DNA from: Pseudophaeobacter profundi
GTDB taxonomy: Bacteria; Pseudomonadota; Alphaproteobacteria; Rhodobacterales; Rhodobacteraceae
Assembly (NCBI RefSeq): GCF_029697505.1
Contig: NZ_JARJEF010000004.1
Span: 124,001 to 188,000 of the forward strand
DNA length: 64,000 nt
Direction: 5' to 3'
Position 1 is the first letter of the stretch, and every line of letters starts with the position of its first letter. The notes below the pieces were generated by a model. That model was not told the DNA's origin. It did not search any database and worked only from the letters and a program-made list of their open reading frames with translations. Shown piece after piece: positions 49,495-59,092 of this stretch. Made by a program: the position numbers and the translations under genes.

Positions 49495-50250
49495 ATGAAC
49501 GTCAAACCCGACTTTTCCAAGAACGCCAATGCGGCAACCACCGCTCCGGCCTTTCTGTCGGTCTGGGATATGCATGCCTACTACGGCGAAAGCTATATCG
49601 TGCAGGGCATCAACTTTAACGTCCATGAGGGCGAGATCCTGGCACTGTTGGGCCGCAATGGTGCTGGCAAGACCTCTACCCTGCGCTCCATCGCGCGTAC
49701 CGGATCGCCCATGGTGACCCAGGGGGAAATCTGGCTGGATCACCAGCCGCTGCACCTGATGGAAAGCCATGAAGCCGCCGCAGCCGGTCTGGGCCTGGTG
49801 CCGGAAGATCGCCGCATCATTGCCGGCCTCACGGTTGAGGAAAACCTGCAGCTGGCGCAGATCGCCCCGCCCATTGGCTGGTCGATTGACCGGCTCTATG
49901 ATCTGTTCCCGCGCCTGGGCGAACGACGCAAGCAAGAGGGCATCACCCTATCGGGCGGCGAACAGCAGATGCTGGCAATTGCCCGTGCCTTGGCCCGTGA
50001 CATCAAGGTGCTGCTGCTGGATGAACCCTATGAAGGCCTGGCCCCGGTAATCGTGGATGAGATCGAAAAGACCCTTATGCACGTCAAGGAACAGGGCATG
50101 ACCACCATTCTGGTGGAACAAAACGCCGTACGCGCGCTGGAGCTGGCAGACCGGGCCGTGATTCTCGACACTGGTGGCATTGTCTTTGATGGCACCGCCG
50201 CCGAAGTTCTGGAAAATGCCGACCTGCGATCCGAATACCTGGCGATCTAA
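49495..50250 (+). CDS. ABC transporter ATP-binding protein, LivF type
   Basis: This 251-residue ATPase has Walker A GRNGAGKTS, signature LSGGEQQMLAIARAL and Walker B VLLLDEPYEGLAP, the standard LivF set. It is preceded by a 76-base gap that contains the GTCCTGACAGGAC dyad near 49438-49450. A strong terminator follows, and this closes the transport operon. Confidence 0.92.
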   Translation: MNVKPDFSKNANAATTAPAFLSVWDMHAYYGESYIVQGINFNVHEGEILALLGRNGAGKTSTLRSIARTGSPMVTQGEIWLDHQPLHLMESHEAAAAGLGLVPEDRRIIAGLTVEENLQLAQIAPPIGWSIDRLYDLFPRLGERRKQEGITLSGGEQQMLAIARALARDIKVLLLDEPYEGLAPVIVDEIEKTLMHVKEQGMTTILVEQNAVRALELADRAVILDTGGIVFDGTAAEVLENADLRSEYLAI

Positions 50251-50275
50251 GGTCTCTGCCACGATCAGCAACAAT

Positions 50276-50307
50276 AGGCCGGCCCCCACTTCGGGGTCGG
50301 CCTTTTT
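50276..50307 (+). terminator. Terminator of the Liv-type ABC operon
   Basis: AGGCCGGCCCC (50276-50286) pairs with GGGGTCGGCCT with one G-T wobble and is followed by five T. It lies between the converging livF-type and acyl-CoA synthetase genes. Confidence 0.85.
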
Positions 50308-50324
50308 CATGACACGCGCGGGCG

Positions 50325-51830
50325 TTAGGCTTGGTGCAGTTGCTGGCGCAGCTCTGTCTTTAGTACCTTGCCATAGTTGTTCTTGGGCAGCTCAGCGACA
50401 AAGATATAGGCCTTGGGGCATTTGAACCGGGCAATCTGGTCGCGGCACAGGGCATCCAGCTCGGCCTCGCCAACCTGACCGACCACAAAGGCCACCACCT
50501 CTTCCCCCCAATCCGCATGCGACCGCCCGACAACCGAGACCTCCTGCACCTGCGGATGGGCCAGCAGCGCCTCTTCGACCTCGCGCGGGTAGACATTGGA
50601 CCCGCCGGAAATGATCAGATCCTTCGATCGGTCCTGTAGGGTCAAATAACCTGCTGCGTCCAGAACCCCCATATCGCCGGTCATCAGCCAGCCGTCCTTC
50701 AGGGTTTCGGCGCTGGCGGCGGGGTTGTTCCAATAGCCCGGCATCACCGCATCGCCGCGCACCATGATTTCCCCCAGCGTGCCACAGGGCAAGGGAGTGC
50801 CATCCGCCGTGCCGATGCGCAGCTCCACCCCGCTTTGCGCCCGCCCCACTCCGGCCAGACGTCCCTTCCAGTTGGGGTGGCCGCGATCGCCTACCTCTTG
50901 CCGGGTCAACACCGTGATCCCCATCGGGCATTCCCCCTGACCGTAGATCTGGATGAAGATCGGGCCAAAATGCGCCTCGGCCTCGATGATATCCGCCAGA
51001 TACATTGGCCCACCTGCGTAAATCACACTGCGCAGGCCTGCGCCCGACCGGCCCTGCGCCTTGGCCACGGCGGTCATCCGCGTCACCATTGTGGGGGCGG
51101 CAAACATCTGCACCCGGCCAAAATGTTCGGCCAGATCAAAGATCTCCATCTCGTCAAACCCGCCCGAGGCCGGGCAGACATGCGCCGCACCGACACGCAC
51201 ATGCAGCATATTGTAGAGCCCGGCCCCGTGGCTCATCGGGGCCGCATAGAGGATTTGATCCGCGCTGCTGGCCGCATCGACATCGGCAAAATAACCCAGC
51301 GACACGATGGTCAACATACGGTGGGTGATTTGCACCCCCTTGGGCCGCCCAGTGGTGCCAGAGGTGTAAAACAGCCAGGCCAGATCCTGCGGATCGCGTG
51401 TCGCCGGTGCCTGCACGGGGTCATGGGCCAGGGCGTCCGCATAGGCGGCATCCGTGACCGACACCCGAGGTGTATCGCCATCACAGCGCGCCAGGGCCTG
51501 GTCCTGACCGGGCGAGGTGAAAACCAGCTTGGCACCAGAATCCTGCAGGATGAACTGCGCCTCGCGCCCGTGCAGTTTGGCATTGATCGGCACTGCAGCC
51601 GCGCCGGCATACCAGATACCATAGAGCGTGATCAAATAATCCGGACAATTCGTCATGAACAGGGCCACCCGGTCGCCGGGGGCCACCCCCTGCCGACAGA
51701 GCCACCCCGCCACTGCGGCTGCCTTTTGATGAAAGCTGGCATAGTCTTCCACCAGATCCTGACCCAGAAAAATAGCTGGACGCGCTGCATCTGCTTGCGC
51801 CTGCCGTTGCAGCCATTGCGCGATATTCAT
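50325..51830 (-). CDS. AMP-binding acyl-CoA synthetase
   Basis: This 501-residue enzyme belongs to the ANL superfamily and activates a carboxylate to its CoA thioester through an acyl-adenylate. The P-loop is YTSGTTGRPKGVQIT, then IYGQGECPMGI and the TGDMGVLD hinge region. The C-terminal Lys lies in LPKNNYGKVLKTEL. The start at 51830 has GAGGCG upstream. It is convergent with the Liv-type operon and divergent from the PAS-LuxR gene. The substrate is unknown, probably a carboxylate imported by the neighbouring transporter. Confidence 0.88.
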   Translation of the reverse strand: MNIAQWLQRQAQADAARPAIFLGQDLVEDYASFHQKAAAVAGWLCRQGVAPGDRVALFMTNCPDYLITLYGIWYAGAAAVPINAKLHGREAQFILQDSGAKLVFTSPGQDQALARCDGDTPRVSVTDAAYADALAHDPVQAPATRDPQDLAWLFYTSGTTGRPKGVQITHRMLTIVSLGYFADVDAASSADQILYAAPMSHGAGLYNMLHVRVGAAHVCPASGGFDEMEIFDLAEHFGRVQMFAAPTMVTRMTAVAKAQGRSGAGLRSVIYAGGPMYLADIIEAEAHFGPIFIQIYGQGECPMGITVLTRQEVGDRGHPNWKGRLAGVGRAQSGVELRIGTADGTPLPCGTLGEIMVRGDAVMPGYWNNPAASAETLKDGWLMTGDMGVLDAAGYLTLQDRSKDLIISGGSNVYPREVEEALLAHPQVQEVSVVGRSHADWGEEVVAFVVGQVGEAELDALCRDQIARFKCPKAYIFVAELPKNNYGKVLKTELRQQLHQA

Positions 51831-51965
51831 CGCCTCATCTCCCCTTGAATACACGGCCCTGCCCACTCCCTCCCCGGAGCGTTGCGACAATGAGCCTGTC
51901 AAAAACAGCCTCTCATGGCGCAGCTTTCCCTTCAATTCCGCAGAAATACCCGGTTAATAGGGAAT

Positions 51966-52505
51966 ATGAGCGATATAGCCTTTGACCATGCCCCTGTGGG
52001 TCTCGCCGTTTTGGAAAACCGGGTGATCATCCGGTGCAACCAGCAATTTGCTGCCACCTTTGGCGGTGGCCCTGCTCAGTACAGCGACCTGCTGATTGCC
52101 GAACTCTATCCCAGCCAGGAAGATTACCAGCGCATCGGCGCGCTGTTGCAGCAGGATGAAGGCGCAAAAAGCGGCCTTTATAATGACGAACGCATCATGC
52201 GCAGGCGCTCGGGTGAATTGTTCTGGTGCCGGGTGCGGGGGCGATCCATTACGCCTGATGATCCCTTTCGGACCGGCATCTGGTCCTTTGCTGATATTTC
52301 CGAAGACCGACCTGTTGTCAGCCTGACGCCGCGCGAACGCGAAGTGGCGATCCTGACCTGCAAGGGGCTGTCGGCCAAGGAGATCGGCCAAAAGCTGGGC
52401 CTGTCCTACCGCACCATTGAAACCCACCGCGCCCATTTGTTGCAGAAGTTCGGTGCCCGCAAGCTGCCGGAATTGGTGGCGAAGCTAAGCGGGATGCCCC
52501 TGTAG
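51966..52505 (+). CDS. PAS-LuxR family transcriptional regulator
   Basis: This 179-residue regulator has an N-terminal PAS-type sensor (about residues 1-105: AFDHAPVGLAVLENRVIIRCNQQFAATFGG) and a C-terminal LuxR helix-turn-helix (LTPREREVAILTCKGLSAKEIGQKLGLSYRTIETHRAHLLQKFG). It lacks a receiver domain, so it senses a ligand or partner directly. The start at 51966 is chosen by the PAS start; an in-frame ATG 17 codons upstream is the alternative. It is divergent from the acyl-CoA synthetase gene, its probable target. Confidence 0.82.
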   Translation: MSDIAFDHAPVGLAVLENRVIIRCNQQFAATFGGGPAQYSDLLIAELYPSQEDYQRIGALLQQDEGAKSGLYNDERIMRRRSGELFWCRVRGRSITPDDPFRTGIWSFADISEDRPVVSLTPREREVAILTCKGLSAKEIGQKLGLSYRTIETHRAHLLQKFGARKLPELVAKLSGMPL

Positions 52506-52675
52506 AGACAAATGTCTGACGCTAATTTGAGCGCAGAGATTGCGAATCCTGCCAATCCTGCCCATTTTATGTGCCAGATCGACAGCGCTTTCCTTGTGGT
52601 AAAGCTTACCCTATAAGCGCATCTAATTTGCTGGCTGCCTATGTGGCAGACCTGTCAGAACCGGCTGAGGACAAA

Positions 52676-53170
52676 ATGACAAATAAAACTCATGAAGCGG
52701 ATGTGGCATTCATCAAGGCACTGGCCGAATTGCTGCGCGACAATGATCTGACCGAGCTAGAGGTCAAGCGCGACTATAGCGAAGACGACAGCCTGAATGT
52801 CCGCGTCGCACGCCAGACCATCGCGGCCGCCGCCGCGCCCGTGCAGGCCAGCGTTCCTATCGCAGCTGCCGCCGCCCCTGCCGCCGCGGCCCCCGCTGCC
52901 GCAGCAGCCGCCCCTGCCGATGACCCGGCCAGCCACCCCGGTGCGGTCACATCGCCCATGGTTGGCACCGTCTACCTGCAGGCCGAACCCGGCGCCCCCG
53001 CCTTCATCACTGTTGGCAAACAGGTCAACGAAGGCGATACTCTGCTCATCGTCGAAGCGATGAAAACCATGAACCATATTCCGGCGCCAAAATCCGGTAC
53101 GGTCAAGCGCATCCTGGTTGAAGACGGGGCCGCCGTCGAATTCGGATCTCCGCTGGCCATCATCGAGTAA
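52676..53170 (+). CDS. accB: Biotin carboxyl carrier protein of acetyl-CoA carboxylase
   Basis: This 164-residue protein carries biotin on Lys130 in the EAMKTMN motif of its C-terminal lipoyl-like domain. It is linked by an Ala/Pro-rich hinge (about residues 50-80) to an N-terminal segment. It is a subunit of acetyl-CoA carboxylase for fatty acid synthesis. accC follows 9 bases later, the usual accBC pair. The start is set by [20 protein letters not shown] at 52676. Confidence 0.95.
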   Translation: MTNKTHEADVAFIKALAELLRDNDLTELEVKRDYSEDDSLNVRVARQTIAAAAAPVQASVPIAAAAAPAAAAPAAAAAAPADDPASHPGAVTSPMVGTVYLQAEPGAPAFITVGKQVNEGDTLLIVEAMKTMNHIPAPKSGTVKRILVEDGAAVEFGSPLAIIE

Positions 53171-53179
53171 GGGCAGCCC

Positions 53180-54529
53180 ATGTTTGACAAGATCCTGATT
53201 GCCAACCGCGGAGAGATTGCGCTGCGCGTGATCCGGGCCTGCCGCGAGATGGGCATCAAATCGGTTGCGGTGCATTCCACCGCCGATGCCGATGCCATGC
53301 ATGTGCGCATGGCCGATGAATCCGTCTGCATTGGCCCGCCCTCGGGCGCGCAAAGCTACCTATCAATTCCGGCGATCATTTCGGCCTGCGAAATCACTGG
53401 CGCCCAGGCGGTGCACCCCGGCTACGGCTTTTTGTCGGAAAACGCCAATTTTGTGCAGATCATCGAAGACCACGGGCTGACCTTTATCGGCCCCTCGGCT
53501 GCCGATATCCGCACCATGGGCGATAAGATCACCGCCAAAGAGACCGCCAAGGCGCTGGGGATCCCGGTTGTGCCCGGCTCTGAGGGTGGTGTTCCAGATG
53601 TCGAAAGCGCCCGCAAGGCCGCCGCCGACATGGGATACCCCGTGATCATCAAGGCGACCGCCGGTGGCGGTGGGCGCGGCATGAAGGTGGCCACCTCTGC
53701 TGCCGATATCGATGTCGCCTTCTCCACCGCCCGCTCTGAGGCAAAGGCGGCTTTCGGCAATGACGAAGTCTATATGGAGAAATACCTCCAGAATCCGCGT
53801 CACATCGAAGTGCAGGTCTTTGGCGATGGCAAGGGCAATGGGGTGCATCTGGCCGAACGAGACTGTTCGCTGCAGCGGCGCCACCAGAAAGTGTTTGAAG
53901 AGGCCCCCGGCCCCTGCATCACCGCCGAAGAACGCGCCCGCATCGGCAAGATCTGCGCCGACGCCGTCGCCGCCATGAGCTACTCTGGCGCCGGGACCGT
54001 TGAATTTCTCTATGAAGCGGGCGAATTCTTCTTCATCGAAATGAACACCCGCCTGCAGGTTGAACATCCGGTGACCGAAGCCATCTTTGGCGTCGATCTG
54101 GTGCGCGAACAGATCCGCGTTGCTGCCGGGCTGCCACTGTCCTTCACCCAGGATGATCTGCAGATCAACGGCCATGCCATCGAGGTGCGCATCAACGCCG
54201 AAAAGCTGCCGAACTTCTCGCCATGCCCCGGCAAGATCACCGCCTACCACGCCCCCGGCGGGCTGGGTGTGCGGATGGATTCGGCGCTCTATGATGGCTA
54301 TTCGATCCCGCCCTATTACGACAGCCTGATTGGCAAGCTGATCGTGCATGGCCGCGACCGTCCCGAAGCCCTGGCGCGCCTCAGCCGTGCCCTGGGCGAG
54401 CTGATCGTTGATGGCATCGACACCACCGTGCCGCTGTTCCACGCGCTGCTGGCCGAACCAGACGTCCAGTCTGGCGACTATGGCATCCATTGGCTGGAAC
54501 GCTGGCTGGAAGAAAACCTCGGGGCCTGA
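53180..54529 (+). CDS. accC: Biotin carboxylase of acetyl-CoA carboxylase
   Basis: This 449-residue ATP-grasp enzyme carboxylates biotin on AccB with bicarbonate and ATP. Visible features are [20 protein letters not shown] at the N-terminus, the glycine-rich ATP loop [12 protein letters not shown], and [14 protein letters not shown]. The metal and biotin region is [14 protein letters not shown]. Length is standard. Confidence 0.96.
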   Translation: MFDKILIANRGEIALRVIRACREMGIKSVAVHSTADADAMHVRMADESVCIGPPSGAQSYLSIPAIISACEITGAQAVHPGYGFLSENANFVQIIEDHGLTFIGPSAADIRTMGDKITAKETAKALGIPVVPGSEGGVPDVESARKAAADMGYPVIIKATAGGGGRGMKVATSAADIDVAFSTARSEAKAAFGNDEVYMEKYLQNPRHIEVQVFGDGKGNGVHLAERDCSLQRRHQKVFEEAPGPCITAEERARIGKICADAVAAMSYSGAGTVEFLYEAGEFFFIEMNTRLQVEHPVTEAIFGVDLVREQIRVAAGLPLSFTQDDLQINGHAIEVRINAEKLPNFSPCPGKITAYHAPGGLGVRMDSALYDGYSIPPYYDSLIGKLIVHGRDRPEALARLSRALGELIVDGIDTTVPLFHALLAEPDVQSGDYGIHWLERWLEENLGA

Positions 54530-54628
54530 CCCCGATCAGACTTGGGGCGTGGCACAAGGCTGCGCCCCAATGGCCTTGCTACCGGCACTGTGCCCATACT
54601 CTCCTCAGACCTTCAGGCGGTTCGCCAG

Positions 54629-55261
54629 ATGAGCCTCACCCCCGATCTCTTGCTGCATGCCTATTCCATTGGGGTCTTTCCAATGGCCGAGCACCGCGAA
54701 GATGAAGAGATCTTTTGGGTGGACCCCAAACGCCGGGGCATCTTTCCAATCGAAGGCTTTCATATCTCACGCTCACTGGCCAAAACCATCCGGCGCGGCG
54801 GGTTTGAGATCACGATCAATCGTGCCTTTGGCGCTGTGGTGGCGGCCTGCGCAGACCGGCAAGAAACCTGGATCAACGACGAAATCTACGCCCGCTACCT
54901 GGATCTGCATGCCATGAGCAATGCCCATTCGCTAGAGGTCTGGCAGCAGGACCAGCTAATTGGTGGCCTTTACGGCGTCTCGCTGGGGGGCGGTTTCTTT
55001 GGCGAAAGCATGTTTTCGCAGCAGCGGGACGCATCCAAGATTGCCCTGGCCTATCTGATGGATCGCTTGCGCCAGGCTGGCTTTGTGCTCTGTGATACAC
55101 AGTTTTTGACGCCGCATCTGGCCTCTCTGGGGGCGATAGAAATCTCTCGTGCGACCTATAAGGCCCGTCTGGCACAGGCCATTGCGCGGCAGGTTGATTT
55201 CACCGCGCCGGAAATTCCCTCGCCTCAGCTGCTCTTGCAGCGAATGACCCAGACGTCATAG
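54629..55261 (+). CDS. aat: Leucyl/phenylalanyl-tRNA--protein transferase
   Basis: This 210-residue enzyme transfers Leu or Phe from tRNA to N-terminal basic residues, which marks proteins for ClpAP/ClpS degradation. The family features are FPMAEHREDEEIFWVDPKRRGIFP near the start, GLYGVSLGGGFFGESMFS and FVLCDTQFLTPHLASLGA. The start at 54629 fits the family N-terminus (SLTPDLLLHAYSIG). The last 37 bases overlap the convergent DUF2155 gene. Confidence 0.95.
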   Translation: MSLTPDLLLHAYSIGVFPMAEHREDEEIFWVDPKRRGIFPIEGFHISRSLAKTIRRGGFEITINRAFGAVVAACADRQETWINDEIYARYLDLHAMSNAHSLEVWQQDQLIGGLYGVSLGGGFFGESMFSQQRDASKIALAYLMDRLRQAGFVLCDTQFLTPHLASLGAIEISRATYKARLAQAIARQVDFTAPEIPSPQLLLQRMTQTS

Positions 55262-55614
55262 CGTGCATGATCCAGCGCTGACAGCGCCGGGCTAGAGGCA
55301 ATCATCCACCCATCAAAGAACACCTCGCCATTCTGCGGATCACGAATGGTCACATAGGCAAAGGCATCGCCTGTAGGGTTTGTTACCGGATAGCGGCACT
55401 CCGTCAGGGTGACGATCAGGCCAAAGACCTCGGCGCTGCCGCCGGTGGGGATATCCACGTCGACATTTCGACCGTTGACCTTATCCAGCCCACGCAAAAC
55501 CGCAGAAACACCGCGTTGGGCCTGTTCTTCCTGTGCCACAGCAGGCAAGGCGGCAAGGCCCAGAACACAGGCTGCTGCCAGCTGGCGCAATCGACCTATT
55601 CGCCCGAAGTTCAC
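55225..55614 (-). CDS. DUF2155 domain-containing periplasmic protein
   Basis: This 129-residue protein has a signal peptide (MNFGRIGRLRQLAAACVLGL, cleavage near AVAQEE) and a DUF2155 domain with LDKVNGRNVDVDI and TECRYPVTNPTGDAFAYVTI. The function of the family is unknown. Linkage with mlaD and NDUFA12 is typical of Rhodobacterales. Its start overlaps the mlaD stop by 4 bases, and its end overlaps aat, so the two converge. Confidence 0.85.
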   Translation of the reverse strand: MNFGRIGRLRQLAAACVLGLAALPAVAQEEQAQRGVSAVLRGLDKVNGRNVDVDIPTGGSAEVFGLIVTLTECRYPVTNPTGDAFAYVTIRDPQNGEVFFDGWMIASSPALSALDHARYDVWVIRCKSS

Positions 55615-56063
55615 GAATCATCCCCACTGCCAGAGACAAATTTGACCAGCAGTGAAATCAGGCTGACCGCACCCTGGGTATCAAGCACCTCATCGCCCGG
55701 TTCAAAATTGTACGGCGATCCCCCCGGCATAATCTCTACAAAATTCCCGCCCAACAGACCTTCGGAGGAAATGATCACCGAACTGTCGTCGGGCACCTCA
55801 ATCCCCTCTAGCACCGAAAAACGGGTATCGGCGCGAAAGGTCTGCGGGTTGAGATCAACGCCCGTCACCGTGCCAATCTTGACACCGGCCAGGCGCACAT
55901 CCGTGCCGACGCTCACCCCTTCCAAAGAACGGAAAGAAGCCGCCAGCTCATAACCACCCCTTGCAGCGGATAACCCGGCAACCTGCCCGGCGTAGACGGC
56001 AAATCCAAGGGCGACGGCCAGAACCACGCCACCGGCCAGAACTTCAGTTGTATTGTGCGACAT
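55611..56063 (-). CDS. mlaD: Outer-membrane lipid asymmetry protein MlaD
   Basis: This 150-residue inner-membrane-anchored protein has one N-terminal helix (about residues 9-30) and an MCE domain (about 38-115: YELAASFRSLEGVSVGTDVRLAGVKIGTVTGVDL). It is the lipid-binding ring subunit of the Mla phospholipid transport system. mlaE and mlaF are not in the window. It is coupled with DUF2155 by a 4-base overlap. Confidence 0.92.
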   Translation of the reverse strand: MSHNTTEVLAGGVVLAVALGFAVYAGQVAGLSAARGGYELAASFRSLEGVSVGTDVRLAGVKIGTVTGVDLNPQTFRADTRFSVLEGIEVPDDSSVIISSEGLLGGNFVEIMPGGSPYNFEPGDEVLDTQGAVSLISLLVKFVSGSGDDS

Positions 56064-56175
56064 TGGGGTCTCAGCCTAGATCTTTGGGGGAAATCAAACA
56101 AACGGACCAAAGGGCAAAGCGCCGTAAGGCCCTGAAAATACGCAAGGCCCAGAGGGCCCAGGCGCGGACTGCACC

Positions 56176-56562
56176 TTATTCCGGGGCCCAGGCCTCGTAA
56201 TCGCTGCGCGGCTTCGGGCTGCCCCCTGCGCGGATCGACCCGGCCGGAGCATAGGCCTGAAGGGTGCCCGTCAGGTTTTCCTGATGCGGCTTTTCCCAGT
56301 CCTTGTGAACCAGTGGCTTTTTGCTGGGCAATTCATCAAAGGTGCGGTGTAACCAGCCATGCCAGTCGGCACCAATACGCGAGGCTTCGACCTCGCCATT
56401 AAAGATCACCCAACGGCGGCTGTCATCGGCTGTGTGATAAAACACATTGCCCTGATCATCCTCACCCACTTTTACGCCCTTACGCGCGGTAAAGATCTGG
56501 GTGTTCAGCGTCTGACCGTTCCACCATGTCACAGCGCGCAAAAGAGTATTCAGGATTCCCAT
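56176..56562 (-). CDS. NADH:ubiquinone oxidoreductase NDUFA12-type subunit
   Basis: This 128-residue protein is the bacterial homologue of mitochondrial complex I accessory subunit NDUFA12 (B17.2). The conserved segments are [18 protein letters not shown] and [29 protein letters not shown]. It associates with the peripheral arm of complex I in alphaproteobacteria. The start at 56562 is set by [15 protein letters not shown]; the longer frame is rejected. Shares strand and position with mlaD but is separated by 112 bases. Confidence 0.92.
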   Translation of the reverse strand: MGILNTLLRAVTWWNGQTLNTQIFTARKGVKVGEDDQGNVFYHTADDSRRWVIFNGEVEASRIGADWHGWLHRTFDELPSKKPLVHKDWEKPHQENLTGTLQAYAPAGSIRAGGSPKPRSDYEAWAPE

Positions 56563-56675
56563 GGATGCCTCCGAAGATTTCCTCAACCGTATGACGTAAT
56601 TTCCCGCAAAGGTCCAGTGGCTTGCAGCGCACGGGGGCACCCTGGCGGGTTTTGGCATAACTTACCGAGAAGACC

Positions 56676-57470
56676 TTAAGGTCCGGTATCCTGCACCGTT
56701 TGCTCGCAAAAGGTCAGGCGATTGCCAAAGGGATCCGTCAGGGTCATCTGCAGCCCCCAGGGAACCGTCTCGATCTCCGGGTTCAGGTTGGGATAGGTTT
56801 TCGCCTGCAATTCAGCATGAAAGGCGCCAAGCCCCAGCATGGGGATAAAACTACGCCCGCCTGGCGCTGCATCCCCGTGATGCTCGCTCAGATGCAGCAG
56901 GCAGCCCGAGCGAGAAACCTGTTGATAAAGCGGCAGGTCTGGCGCGTGCCTATGCTCCCAATCGACGCAAAACCCCAGGTAATCCAGGTAGAAATCCTGC
57001 GCTTTGCCCCCATCAAAGCAACGAATGATCGGGATCGCCGGATGCAGCGCAACGGGCTCATCCGTGGCCGCAATCCGAGCCGCAACTCGATCTCCGGCAA
57101 CAACAGAACGCGGTGCCAGCGCAGTCACTTCGATCTCGATGCGGTATTTAGGATCAATCAGCCCCGTCTCAATCATGGTGGCGGCGGGCGGGTTGGCGCC
57201 AAATGTTTCCGCCAGCAGCGGCCAGCAGGGCGCAAACTCGCTGGCGTCTGGCAGATAGTAGTTCACCCGCACCACATCCGCAAAAGAGCCCCCCACCTCC
57301 GCAAGGGCCTTACCGATGATGTCCAGTGCTGACTGACACTGGCTCAGCACATCCTCGCCCTGGCCAACGGTGCCTGCAACATGCACAAAACCGCCCGCCA
57401 CCACAGCCCGGCAATAGCCGACCTTGGCCTCAAATTCTCCACCTGATGAAATACGTCTGATCCTAGCCAT
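56676..57470 (-). CDS. RidA-glyoxalase fusion protein
   Basis: This 264-residue protein has two domains. The first (about 1-125) is a RidA/YjgF domain with GFVHVAGTVGQGEDVLSQCQSALDIIGKAL and RIEIEVTALAP. The second (about 140-264) is a glyoxalase/bleomycin-resistance-type domain with AIPIIRCFDGGKAQDFYLDYLGFCVDWEHR and MTLTDPFGNRLTFCE. The fusion is unusual. RidA domains clear reactive imines, and the glyoxalase-like half often binds or resists small toxic molecules. Function of the fused protein is unknown. ATG at 57470 follows CAGGGA and lies directly after repeat copy C. Confidence 0.82.
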   Translation of the reverse strand: MARIRRISSGGEFEAKVGYCRAVVAGGFVHVAGTVGQGEDVLSQCQSALDIIGKALAEVGGSFADVVRVNYYLPDASEFAPCWPLLAETFGANPPAATMIETGLIDPKYRIEIEVTALAPRSVVAGDRVAARIAATDEPVALHPAIPIIRCFDGGKAQDFYLDYLGFCVDWEHRHAPDLPLYQQVSRSGCLLHLSEHHGDAAPGGRSFIPMLGLGAFHAELQAKTYPNLNPEIETVPWGLQMTLTDPFGNRLTFCEQTVQDTGP

Positions 57471-57480
57471 TCCCTGTTCC

Positions 57481-57542
57481 TTTCATTTGGCCCAATACAT
57501 CCTGGGGGGAGCGCCCAACGGGCGCGATGGGGCAAAGCCCCC
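57481..57542 (-). repeat. GC-rich intergenic hairpin repeat, copy C
   Basis: The same order as the other copies: CATTTGGCCC, ATACATCCTGGGGGGAG, a variable hairpin (GCGCCC aac GGGCGC) and a GGGGC aaa GCCCC hairpin. It is more diverged than copies A and B, yet both stems remain paired. It ends about 10 bases upstream of the RidA-glyoxalase fusion start. Confidence 0.75.
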
Positions 57543-57604
57543 GAGGCCGCAACTCCCGTAGGCTAAGGCCCCATTCACCTGTATACCCCCCCTAGCCAAT
57601 AGAA

Positions 57605-57635
57605 AACGGCCAATGTCATCAAGACATTGGCCGTT
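57605..57635 (-). terminator. Terminator of clpX
   Basis: A perfect 13-bp stem AACGGCCAATGTC (57605-57617) pairs with GACATTGGCCGTT (57623-57635) around a 5-base loop. The A-run on the left gives the T-run on the minus strand. Confidence 0.85.
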
Positions 57636-57673
57636 CAAAACAGATCACGGTTCAGCTTCCCAGGATCACAGGA

Positions 57674-58948
57674 TCAGCTCGCTGACGCGGGCTCTTTTTC
57701 TGCTTCTGCATCGGTGTAGATCATCAAGGGCTGGGCATCGGATATGACCGCCTCTTCGTTGACCACAACCTTGGTGACGCTTTCCATGCCGGGCAGCTCA
57801 AACATGGTTTCCAGCAGCAGATCCTCAAGAATAGAGCGCAGGCCACGGGCACCGGTTTTACGCTCAATCGCGCGCTTGGCGATAGCGCTTAGCGCCTCTT
57901 CGGTAAAGTCCAGCTCGGTGTCTTCCAGCTCAAACAGGCGCTGATACTGTTTTACCAGCGCGTTCTTTGGCTTGGTCAGGATGGTCACCAGGGCATCTTC
58001 GTCCAGATCCTCCAGTGTTGCCAGAACCGGCAGACGACCAACAAATTCAGGGATCAGACCAAATTTCAGCAGATCTTCAGGCTCCAGATCCTGGAAGATT
58101 TCGCCAACGCCGCGGTCGTCATTGTTGCGCACATCGGCGCCAAAACCCATGGCGGACCCCTTGCCGCGCTGCGCGATGATTCGATCCAAACCAGCAAAAG
58201 CGCCGCCGCAGATGAACAGGATATTGGTGGTGTCGACCTGCAGGAATTCCTGCTGTGGGTGCTTGCGCCCGCCCTGCGGTGGCACGCTCGCAACGGTGCC
58301 TTCCATCAGTTTCAGCAGCGCCTGCTGCACCCCCTCGCCCGAAACATCGCGGGTGATAGACGGGTTTTCCGACTTGCGGGTGATCTTGTCGACTTCATCA
58401 ATATAGACGATGCCACGCTGGGCGCGTTCAACATTGTATTCAGAGGCCTGCAATAGCTTGAGGATGATGTTTTCAACATCTTCACCGACATAGCCTGCCT
58501 CTGTCAGGGTGGTGGCATCGGCCATGGTAAAGGGCACATCCAGGATGCGCGCCAAGGTCTGCGCCAGCAAGGTCTTACCGCAGCCGGTGGGGCCGATCAG
58601 CAGGATGTTGGACTTGGCCAGCTCGATATCGCTGCCCGCTTTCTGGGCATGGTTCAGCCGTTTGTAATGGTTGTGCACCGCCACCGAGAGCACCTTTTTC
58701 GCCATGGCCTGACCAATCACATAGTCATCCAGAACCTGGCAGATGTCTTTCGGGCTCGGCACACCATCGGTTGCCTTCAACCCAGAGGCCTTGGTTTCCT
58801 CCCGGATGATATCCATGCACAGCTCAACGCATTCGTCGCAGATGAACACGGTGGGGCCCGCAATCAGTTTGCGCACCTCATGTTGGCTTTTGCCACAGAA
58901 GCTGCAGTAAAGCGTGTTCTTGCTGTCGCCACTCGAATTCGTCGCCAT
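57674..58948 (-). CDS. clpX: ATP-dependent Clp protease ATP-binding subunit ClpX
   Basis: This 424-residue AAA+ unfoldase has an N-terminal zinc domain with Cys15, Cys18, Cys37 and Cys40 (CSFCGK…CDEC). Walker A is GPTGCGKT and Walker B is [10 protein letters not shown]. The ClpP-binding loop is in the GFGAD region and sensor motifs follow. It unfolds substrates and feeds them into ClpP. Upstream clpP is on the same strand with a gap of 144 bases. Length is standard. Confidence 0.97.
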   Translation of the reverse strand: MATNSSGDSKNTLYCSFCGKSQHEVRKLIAGPTVFICDECVELCMDIIREETKASGLKATDGVPSPKDICQVLDDYVIGQAMAKKVLSVAVHNHYKRLNHAQKAGSDIELAKSNILLIGPTGCGKTLLAQTLARILDVPFTMADATTLTEAGYVGEDVENIILKLLQASEYNVERAQRGIVYIDEVDKITRKSENPSITRDVSGEGVQQALLKLMEGTVASVPPQGGRKHPQQEFLQVDTTNILFICGGAFAGLDRIIAQRGKGSAMGFGADVRNNDDRGVGEIFQDLEPEDLLKFGLIPEFVGRLPVLATLEDLDEDALVTILTKPKNALVKQYQRLFELEDTELDFTEEALSAIAKRAIERKTGARGLRSILEDLLLETMFELPGMESVTKVVVNEEAVISDAQPLMIYTDAEAEKEPASAS

Positions 58949-59092
58949 GGTCTACCTTTCAGTCCGCTCGGACAACCGGCGTCGCCGGGCTCTCCGCCTT
59001 TTGGCCAGCTTATGACAGCCCATCCGCCGCCACAATGTCAAAATATGTGCCCCGACGAACGCGGGGCACATGTTCGTTCACTCAGGCGAGTC

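Noticed and set aside
52820..52925. GC-rich tandem-like stretch
   Set aside because: It encodes the Ala/Pro hinge of AccB, which is normally repetitive, and is not a mobile or CRISPR repeat.
53363..54490. 375-codon minus-strand frame
   Set aside because: Opposite accC, with no independent evidence.
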